A stretch of DNA of 8,946 bases, from contig DAIDLB010000231.1 of the NCBI GenBank assembly GCA_027449725.1, forward strand, positions 1 to 8,946. The letters run 5' to 3'. The notes beneath the pieces were generated by a model that saw nothing but the letters and a program-made list of their open reading frames with translations, did not search any database and was not told where the DNA came from. This document shows positions 1-4,613 of the stretch, one piece after another; position 1 is the stretch's first letter; each line of letters opens with the position of its first letter. Both the position numbers and the translations under genes were made by a program. Source of the stretch: Chlamydiota bacterium (GTDB lineage: Bacteria > Chlamydiota > Chlamydiia > Chlamydiales > SM23-39).

Positions 1-221
1 AGGTCGAAGAGGCGATCGTCGTCCCAAAGTCCGATGAGGAGTTTGGCGCAAGACCGGCAGCGTTTATCCGCACAAATCTAACGGCTGCGGATTTAATCGC
101 CTACCTTTCCGGCCTCCTGCCCAAATCCAAAATCCCCGTCCTCTTTGAACCGCTCGAGGAGGGGACCGGTTTGAAACGAAGCCGGAGAGAACTTGTCAAG
201 CACCTCATTCAGGAACTCTAG
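1..221 (+). CDS. menE: o-succinylbenzoate-CoA ligase (MenE), C-terminal fragment
   Basis: This is the last 72 codons of a gene entering from the left edge, read from base 3 and ending at TAG 219-221. The fragment matches the C-terminal subdomain of the acyl-adenylate-forming enzymes, and MenE best. It begins EEAIVVPKSDEEFGARPAAF, which lines up with the VPVADKEFGHRPVAV segment I recall of E. coli MenE. It ends LKRSRREL, matching IKISRQAL there. Lys58 of the fragment falls at the position of the conserved C-terminal lysine that takes part in adenylation. MenE activates o-succinylbenzoate to its CoA thioester in menaquinone synthesis, in the cytoplasm. The 3' end overlaps the convergent PIN-domain gene by 17 bases and no terminator is visible between them. 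Other AMP-dependent ligases share this fold, so the substrate is inferred from local similarity alone. Confidence 0.7.
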   Translation, partial: VEEAIVVPKSDEEFGARPAAFIRTNLTAADLIAYLSGLLPKSKIPVLFEPLEEGTGLKRSRRELVKHLIQEL

Positions 222-612
222 CGATTCCCGGAAAAAGGTCAAAATGGGCATCGAATGAGAATACCTTTTTGATTCTCAGCCGTTTCATGACAGCGATTGT
301 GACCGCATCCGTATAAGATAGTTCCTGATCGAGGTATTTATGCAAAAATTGGGAAGCGAGCGTTCGATCGCCGGATTCCAGAGGAATGATGGTTGCGAAA
401 TTTTCTTCGATAAACTGCTTGAGGATCTGCAGAGCCTTCTCTTTAGGAAAAGAGTGGTGGATCAACCATTTATGTGTTTCTTCCAAGATGAGATCCGTAA
501 TAGCGAAAGGGGCCTGATTCGAATGGTAAAATTGTTTGGCAAGCAGAGACTCCGATCCACCACGCCTTTTATCAAACAGGAAAATCCAGGCGGAAGTATC
601 GACAAGAATCAT
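205..612 (-). CDS. PIN-domain ribonuclease, probable toxin of a TA pair
   Basis: This 135-residue protein has the length and layout of a VapC-type PIN domain. The acidic metal-binding residues are all visible: Asp5 in the N-terminal VDTSAW strand, Glu44/Glu45 in LILEET, Asp102 in SYTDA and Asp121 in FSFDAHF. PIN toxins cleave RNA with Mg or Mn ions and so stop translation; cleavage of tRNA or rRNA is usual for the family, but the target here is unknown. The start is ATG 612-610, which overlaps the antitoxin stop as ATGA. A purine-rich site GGGAAG (621-626) lies 8 bases upstream inside the antitoxin gene, so translation is probably coupled. The 3' end runs 17 bases into menE on the other strand. 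All catalytic acids are present and the frame is intact, so it looks active. A solitary housekeeping RNase is less likely given the partner gene. Confidence 0.85.
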   Translation of the reverse strand: MILVDTSAWIFLFDKRRGGSESLLAKQFYHSNQAPFAITDLILEETHKWLIHHSFPKEKALQILKQFIEENFATIIPLESGDRTLASQFLHKYLDQELSYTDAVTIAVMKRLRIKKVFSFDAHFDLFPGIARVPE

Positions 613-947
613 TTTTTTATCTTCCCGGCCAAATCCTGATCGAGATCTTCCGAACGGAACTTTTTGTCGTATTCAAGAGAGCCAATGAATTCATCCAGGC
701 AATCTCTTTGGGTCTGAAGAAGAGTTTCTTCATTGCCGGATTCAAACTCAAAAATGTCGTTTGGCGTACAGTCCAGGGCCTCGCATAACTTGCCGATCGT
801 ATCAAGTTCGATCTTGCTTTGTTTTCCGGATTCAAGATTGCTAATGGTCGTTTTTGAAAGTCTCGCTTTCCGCGCCATTTGCTGCTGAGTCAGCCGACGT
901 CTCTTGCGCAAGCTGCGCGTATTGATCCGAACTCTCTTTATGGCCAT
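609..947 (-). CDS. XRE-family helix-turn-helix antitoxin / autoregulator
   Basis: The 112-residue protein starts MAIKRVRINT. A Cro/C1-type HTH spans about residues 8-66: helix LRKRRRLTQQQMARKA, then the recognition helix around SKTTISNLESGKQ (31-43) and the closing GKLCEALDCTPNDIFEF. The C-terminal tail (67-112) is acidic and probably contacts the toxin. I chose ATG 947 because GAGGG at 956-960 sits 8 bases upstream; the in-frame upstream starts TTG 989 and ATG 971 have no ribosome site. The gene precedes and overlaps the PIN gene by 4 bases, the usual antitoxin-first order. The expected role is to neutralise the PIN RNase and repress the shared promoter. Most PIN toxins pair with AbrB, Phd or ribbon-helix-helix antitoxins; an XRE partner is less common, so an ordinary regulator cannot be fully excluded. 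Confidence 0.82.
   Translation of the reverse strand: MAIKRVRINTRSLRKRRRLTQQQMARKARLSKTTISNLESGKQSKIELDTIGKLCEALDCTPNDIFEFESGNEETLLQTQRDCLDEFIGSLEYDKKFRSEDLDQDLAGKIKK
612..618 (-). other. A7 run forming an in-frame A AAA AAA slippery heptamer
   Basis: The antitoxin ends in frame as ATA AAA AAA TGA. The seven A residues therefore form the X XXY YYZ heptamer read by ribosomes that shift to -1. A -1 shift here enters the toxin frame exactly at its ATG codon and would make an antitoxin-PIN fusion. The same run could also cause RNA polymerase slippage. No strong downstream hairpin or pseudoknot was recognised, so the site is real but its use is unproven. Confidence 0.4.
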
Positions 948-955
948 CGCTTCAA

Positions 956-960
956 CCCTC
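956..960 (-). promoter_or_regulatory. Ribosome binding site that fixes the antitoxin start
   Basis: On the minus strand GAGGG, preceded by GGAAA, lies 8 bases before ATG 947. It is the only good Shine-Dalgarno match near the three possible in-frame starts, so it decides for the 112-residue form. Confidence 0.6.
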
Positions 961-971
961 TTTCCTGCCAT

Positions 972-999
972 CTTATCAGGACAAATCAATTATGATCAA
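972..999 (-). promoter_or_regulatory. Possible promoter of the antitoxin-toxin operon
   Basis: On the minus strand TTGATC (994-999) and GATAAG (972-977) are separated by 16 bases; each matches 4 of 6 consensus positions. A transcript from here would start about 18 bases before the antitoxin ATG. CATAAT (989-994) is a better -10 but has no reasonable -35. The element TTGAT occurs twice within 15 bases here and could be part of an operator for the HTH protein. This is a weak call. Confidence 0.25.
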
Positions 1000-1029
1000 C
1001 CATCCTTGACCAAAAACCAAGTAAGCTTG

Positions 1030-1050
1030 AAAAACATCACGGCATCGTGA
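1030..1050 (-). terminator. Short intrinsic terminator overlapping the hydrolase stop codon
   Basis: On the minus strand TCACG (1046-1050) and CGTGA (1037-1041) form a 5-bp stem with loop ATGC, followed by TG and then TTTTT (1030-1034). The TGA stop of the hydrolase gene (1037-1039) lies inside the stem. The stem is short, so termination may be partial and some readthrough into the toxin-antitoxin genes on the same strand is possible. Confidence 0.45.
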
Positions 1051-2281
1051 AGCTATTCCTCTCGAAATCGCCGCGAAGCCAAACGGATCCGCCTTCATAA
1101 GAAACCAGGATCCCATTCCCTTGTTTGACCCAGGAAATTTCGTCGCCGAGGGAAAGCTTCGGATCGGCATACCATCTAAGAGAGAGAAGCATCCCGTTAT
1201 CGAGCTGATAAAGCTTATCGCTTCCCGCCGCATCTTCACTGTAGGGCGAGGGGGCGACGCGGGCGGTCATGAGCTGGGGAGCTCCTTTTAAGAGCGCGAC
1301 CATCGCATCGACGCCGGTCATCACCTCTTCAGGTTTGTTTAAAACGACCGGAGACTGGTTTGGCGAGTAGACGATGAAATGATCGATCGCCTTCGACTGA
1401 AATGAGAAGGGAGCGATGTCAGTCGGATAGGGAGAGTAAAGCGAAAAGAGGGATTGACCCAAAGCTTCCGTCATTTCCAGCTCGTTGAAGTTCATATCGC
1501 CCATTGCGAGAGTTGTGACAGCGGGATCGAGGGTTTGCTTGAGATAAGAGGCGAATTCAGCTCGGCCCGGTTTCTCCGGATCGCCCGGCAGATGGATATT
1601 GACTAGGCGGATCGTTTGCCCATTGTCCAGTCGGCGGATTCGGATGTCTTGCAGCGTCCGGTGAGGCGCGTCTGAAAAAACACCGGCTACTTCCCTAGCG
1701 TCGATGACGGCAAAACGGCGCTTGTCGAGAAGAACGGCATCGCCATGGTGGGAGATCAGCTCGAAGTGGTCAGGGAGCCTCGAGCGGAGCTCTTCGAGAA
1801 ACGGCTTGCCGCATTCTTGCAAAGAGAGAATGGCGCGCGGATGGGTTGGATGGGAGAGCGTCTCCAGGATCAGGTCAACCACATGCCGGTCCCTTACGGT
1901 CAGTTTGGAATTTTCGATCAGGACATGCTCCTCGCCGATCATCGAGCGCTTGAGCCCTTGCGAATCTTTTTCCATCACCCAGTCCATGTATTTCACGTCG
2001 AGGACATTCCAGGATGCGATATGGAGATCGTCAAACGTCATGCCGATCGGGAGATGGTCGGAGGGAAACTGCCATTTTTCCTGCAGCTCCCCCACAACCG
2101 TTCCCATCGGAAGGAGCACAGGCGTCGACATTAATTGCTCTTTCATTCTCCGGACGGACGCGCGCTGGGAAGAAATGTTTGATACCGCGCTTTGGGCCTG
2201 AGAGGAGACGGATGCCGGAAGGGTTAAGGGGGCGGATAGTAAAGAAAAGGTCAATAAAGCAGAAATTTTTTGATCCAACAT
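1037..2281 (-). CDS. Secreted endonuclease/exonuclease/phosphatase-fold (DNase I-like) hydrolase
   Basis: This 414-residue protein begins with a Sec-type signal peptide: MLDQK, a hydrophobic stretch at about 6-23, then small residues to about 32. The EEP superfamily motifs follow in order: Asn92 in IASWNVLD, Glu156 in LSLQE, His178/179 before GDAVLLD, His230 in LVNIHLPGDP, Asp262 and Asn264 in MGDMNFN, and Asp300-His301 in AIDHFIVY. These are the metal-binding and catalytic residues used to cut phosphodiester or phosphomonoester bonds in DNA, RNA, inositol phosphates or sphingomyelin. Residues about 30-84 and 310-414 lie outside the normal fold; the latter (355-408) looks beta-rich with several Trp residues. 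ATG 2281 has GAGGAG (2290-2295) at 8 bases. Export to the periplasm or beyond is expected; the substrate cannot be told. The gene appears monocistronic, with its own promoter and terminator. Confidence 0.83.
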   Translation of the reverse strand: MLDQKISALLTFSLLSAPLTLPASVSSQAQSAVSNISSQRASVRRMKEQLMSTPVLLPMGTVVGELQEKWQFPSDHLPIGMTFDDLHIASWNVLDVKYMDWVMEKDSQGLKRSMIGEEHVLIENSKLTVRDRHVVDLILETLSHPTHPRAILSLQECGKPFLEELRSRLPDHFELISHHGDAVLLDKRRFAVIDAREVAGVFSDAPHRTLQDIRIRRLDNGQTIRLVNIHLPGDPEKPGRAEFASYLKQTLDPAVTTLAMGDMNFNELEMTEALGQSLFSLYSPYPTDIAPFSFQSKAIDHFIVYSPNQSPVVLNKPEEVMTGVDAMVALLKGAPQLMTARVAPSPYSEDAAGSDKLYQLDNGMLLSLRWYADPKLSLGDEISWVKQGNGILVSYEGGSVWLRGDFERNSFTMP

Positions 2282-2319
2282 GAAATAAACTCCTCATATT
2301 TAGAATTTAAGAAGCAAAG

Positions 2320-2348
2320 AGAATACATGATTTACCGCTTTCTTTCAA
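2320..2348 (-). promoter_or_regulatory. Promoter of the secreted hydrolase gene
   Basis: On the minus strand TTGAAA (2343-2348) and TATTCT (2320-2325) are separated by exactly 17 bases; they match 5 of 6 and 4 of 6 of the sigma70-type consensus. Transcription would start near 2313, giving a leader of about 30 bases that carries the GAGGAG ribosome site. The -35 lies in the left arm of an inverted repeat (2344-2380), which could be an operator. Confidence 0.45.
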
Positions 2349-2380
2349 TTGCGGGTCGGCGACCTCCCGTTTTCATTGAA
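2344..2380. repeat. Nested inverted repeats between the divergent promoters
   Basis: The outer arms are TTCAAT (2344-2349) and ATTGAA (2375-2380). Inside are CGGG (2352-2355) with CCCG (2366-2369), overlapping a perfect GGTCG-G-CGACC palindrome (2354-2364). Just to the right is another palindrome, AATTTA-A-TAAATT (2379-2391). The GC-rich core stands out in an otherwise AT-rich 205-base intergenic stretch. It overlaps the -35 of the leftward promoter and could be a protein-binding site or an RNA hairpin. Confidence 0.45.
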
Positions 2381-2426
2381 TTTAATAAATTTAAATCCTT
2401 AATAATCAGTGTTTTTTCACCTCATC

Positions 2427-2455
2427 TGGGCAAAAAAAAAGCCCTTCTCTATAAT
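2427..2455 (+). promoter_or_regulatory. Promoter of the repeat-protein gene, with an A9 spacer tract
   Basis: There is a perfect -10, TATAAT (2450-2455), and a -35, TGGGCA (2427-2432), matching 4 of 6, with a 17-base spacer. An A9 run (2432-2440) starts at the last base of the -35 and fills half of the spacer. Transcription would start near 2462, leaving a leader of about 25 bases before ATG 2487. That leader has no clear Shine-Dalgarno sequence. Confidence 0.55.
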
Positions 2456-2486
2456 CCGCTCCTTATCATAACTCCAAAGCCTGAGC

Positions 2487-4547
2487 ATGCACCCGCTACG
2501 AAGAATGGTCCTTCGCCTCTTCCCTCGAAAAGCCGGACTGGAGAGTTCTCCACGCCATTGGGAGCATCTCACCGAAAATCAAAAAAAAGAGTTGTCGGAA
2601 CGCTCCCTCGCAGCCGGAGAAATCGCCCTCTACAACGACGATTTGAATGGACTCGCCCATTTTGAAGCCGCCGCAACCTTGGCCGGAGACAATCCGGAAG
2701 TCTGGTACCGCGAAGGGGTTGCCTTCTACGAATATGGCCTGGCGGAGGGGAGGGAAAAGGCGCTCCTCTTGGCCAGCCGCTACTTCAAGCTCGCAGCTCA
2801 GCTCGCCCCCGACATTCCGGAAATTTGGAGCGGCTGGGGAGCTACCCTCTTACAGCTCGGTGCCGCCTACTCTGAACACCATTTTTACCTCGAGGCCAAA
2901 GAAAAACTTCAAAAAGCGATTGAAACCGGAAAAAGGCTTCCAAAAGAAGCTCTAGCGGTCCTTTATTGGAATTTTGGCCTTGTCTGGACTGAATTGGCGC
3001 AGCACTCCGGCGAAGCGATCGACGTGCAGCTCGCCATCCAGGCCTTCCGCAATTCGATGGAGTGCCAGGAGCGGCCCTCTCCCGAATTTCTGAACGACAC
3101 CGGCAATGCCTACCTGCAAATGGGTCTTCTGGTCAACGACCCAAGGCTATTTCTGCAGGCGGCAGACCTTGTCCAGGAAGCGGTCGATCTCGCCCCACTC
3201 TACCTGGAAGGATGGGCCTCTCTCGCCTATGTCTATGCACAGCTCTATCTCAATACGATGGACGAAAAATACAGCGCAAGGTCCTGCCATTGCTATGAAC
3301 GGCTTTGCCAGGAAGACCCGTCCGAACCGGATCATTGGCTTGGCTGGTCGCAAATCCTGGGAGAATCGGGAAGGCTCAATCGCGACGCCAAAAAACTCCG
3401 TCTTTCGATCGAGAAAGCAATCCGAGGCCACAACATCGACAAGGACAACGCTCCGCTCCTCTACCAATGGGTCGAAGCGCTTTCGCATCTCGGCTCGCTG
3501 ACGGGAAGGCTCGACCTTCTGATCGAAGCTGAAAATATGATCCTCCGCGGCCACGACCAATTCGGCGATGAACCGGATCTTTGGCACGCGTATGGCATTT
3601 GCCTGCTCGCCTTCGGACAATACTACAGCGATCCGGATTACTACGAGTACGCGATTGAAAAGCTGCAGTACGGACTCTCTCTCGATAGGACCAATGCCGA
3701 GATCTGGCAGGCGCTGGCTCTGGCCCACACTCACCTTGCCCATCTCACGGGCCACCTCGACCTTATCGAACGAGCTACCCGCTTTTATACAAGGGCTCTC
3801 GACCTAAAGCCCTCCTGCCCTGCCCTGCTATTCGATGCAGCCAACGCATGGCTCCTTGCCTGCGATCTGCGCGATGACCCAAAAGATCTCGACCAGGCAG
3901 TCCAGCTCTACGAAACGCTCTTGCAGACGCAAAAAGAGGCCCTCCTCAACCATCCCGAGTGGCTGTTCCAGTATACGACGGCCATCGAGTGGCTGGGCGA
4001 ATACAATGGCGACGAGTCTTACATCTCCAAAGCGGCCGACCTCTACCTCCATGTGCTCCTGATCGACCCGGAAACGCCGAAGATCCATTTCCGGATTGCC
4101 ATGTGTTTTGTCAAACTCGCAGAGCATTCTCTCGAAGCGGAGTATTACAAGAGAGCTTTGCACTACTTCGGCTTTGCCATCCGGCAAGATGAAGAAGACG
4201 ATACTGCTTGGCTTGAATGCGGCTTGGCTTCCATCCATCTGGCGCACCATTCGCTCGAAGAGGACGCGATCAACCAGCATTATGCCGATGCGGAGCAAAA
4301 GCTCATCCGCGCAGGGCAGCTTGGCAACCTGAGCGCCCTTTACAACCTCGCTTCGCTCTATTCGATCCTTGGACGTACCGAGGAAGCAATGGAGTTCATC
4401 TGCAAAGCGGAAAAAGCCTTCGTTCTGCCGACGATCGAAGAGATGTTCGAAGACGAATGGCTGGACAATCTGCGCGGCACCGAAGCATTTGCGGAGTTCC
4501 TTTCCAATCTGGAAACCCGCCATGGAAATAGCTCTCCCGATCTGTAA
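2487..4547 (+). CDS. Long TPR-like helical-repeat protein
   Basis: The protein has 686 residues. After a basic N-terminus (1-35) it consists almost wholly of paired helices. Equivalent aromatic or aliphatic positions in helix A fall at residues 73, 114, 160, 202, 243, 284, 326, 366, 407, 448, 492, 534, 575 and 619, giving about 14 units with a 41-42 residue period. A typical unit reads PEIW..LA..H..L...TG..D.I..A...Y..AL.L.P. This resembles TPR (34 residues) with about 7 extra residues between helices A and B, often carrying a G-x-x-D turn. The C-terminus (WLDNLRGTEAFAEFL, 658-672) resembles the capping end of TPR proteins. No signal peptide, membrane segment or enzyme domain is seen. It is probably a cytoplasmic or secreted scaffold; the binding partner is unknown. 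ATG 2487 is the first start after an in-frame stop (2469); ATG 2505 is an alternative. Neither has a good ribosome site. Confidence 0.85.
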   Translation: MHPLRRMVLRLFPRKAGLESSPRHWEHLTENQKKELSERSLAAGEIALYNDDLNGLAHFEAAATLAGDNPEVWYREGVAFYEYGLAEGREKALLLASRYFKLAAQLAPDIPEIWSGWGATLLQLGAAYSEHHFYLEAKEKLQKAIETGKRLPKEALAVLYWNFGLVWTELAQHSGEAIDVQLAIQAFRNSMECQERPSPEFLNDTGNAYLQMGLLVNDPRLFLQAADLVQEAVDLAPLYLEGWASLAYVYAQLYLNTMDEKYSARSCHCYERLCQEDPSEPDHWLGWSQILGESGRLNRDAKKLRLSIEKAIRGHNIDKDNAPLLYQWVEALSHLGSLTGRLDLLIEAENMILRGHDQFGDEPDLWHAYGICLLAFGQYYSDPDYYEYAIEKLQYGLSLDRTNAEIWQALALAHTHLAHLTGHLDLIERATRFYTRALDLKPSCPALLFDAANAWLLACDLRDDPKDLDQAVQLYETLLQTQKEALLNHPEWLFQYTTAIEWLGEYNGDESYISKAADLYLHVLLIDPETPKIHFRIAMCFVKLAEHSLEAEYYKRALHYFGFAIRQDEEDDTAWLECGLASIHLAHHSLEEDAINQHYADAEQKLIRAGQLGNLSALYNLASLYSILGRTEEAMEFICKAEKAFVLPTIEEMFEDEWLDNLRGTEAFAEFLSNLETRHGNSSPDL

Positions 4548-4554
4548 AAATTAG

Positions 4555-4582
4555 TTGAACAGAATTGTTCCATTCGTAAAAA
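4555..4582 (+). promoter_or_regulatory. Weak promoter candidate for the methyltransferase gene
   Basis: TTGAAC (4555-4560) and TAAAAA (4577-4582), 16 bases apart, each match 4 of 6 consensus positions. Transcription would start near 4589 and give a leader of about 25 bases. The -35 overlaps a small hairpin, GAACA-GAAT-TGTTC (4557-4570). Readthrough from the upstream repeat-protein gene, whose stop is only 66 bases before the ATG, is an alternative because no good terminator lies between them. Confidence 0.3.
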
Positions 4583-4585
4583 CTG

Positions 4586-4607
4586 CACCTGATCAGACTT
4601 AAAGGTG
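4586..4607 (+). promoter_or_regulatory. Shine-Dalgarno site with a complementary upstream stretch
   Basis: AAAGGTG (4601-4607) is the ribosome site for ATG 4614, with a 6-base spacer of TTTTTC, and it decides this start over GTG 4605. CACCT at 4586-4590 is fully complementary to AGGTG 4603-4607, so a short hairpin could hide the ribosome site. The hairpin is followed by T5 and so also looks like a weak terminator. Between the arms is the palindrome CTGATCAG (4589-4596). Confidence 0.35.
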
Positions 4608-4613
4608 TTTTTC

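Noticed and set aside
64..74. DnaA-box-like string TTATCCGCACA
   Set aside because: It has one base too many compared with TTATCCACA and lies alone inside the menE coding region; there is no cluster or AT-rich unwinding region.
948..989. Longer antitoxin from TTG 989 or ATG 971
   Set aside because: Neither has a ribosome site and the extra residues do not belong to the HTH fold; ATG 947 has GAGGG at good spacing.
1704..2201. Long open frames on the plus strand opposite the hydrolase gene
   Set aside because: They are antisense shadows with no recognisable protein; the minus frame has a signal peptide and a full set of catalytic motifs.
2428..2444. GGGC-A9-GCCC as an intrinsic terminator
   Set aside because: The 4-bp arms enclose the homopolymer instead of being followed by a T-run in either direction; the sequence is better explained as promoter spacer.
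3147..4523. Long minus-strand open frames (3147-3755 and 3828-4523) opposite the repeat protein
   Set aside because: They mirror the codon pattern of the 41-residue repeat gene, have no good start sites and match no known domain.
4557..4570. GAACA-GAAT-TGTTC as terminator of the repeat-protein gene
   Set aside because: The AT-rich 5-bp stem has no T-run after it on the plus strand; at most it is a weak element overlapping the candidate -35.
4605..4613. GTG 4605 as start of the methyltransferase
   Set aside because: GTG 4605 lies within the Shine-Dalgarno sequence AAAGGTG that serves ATG 4614.
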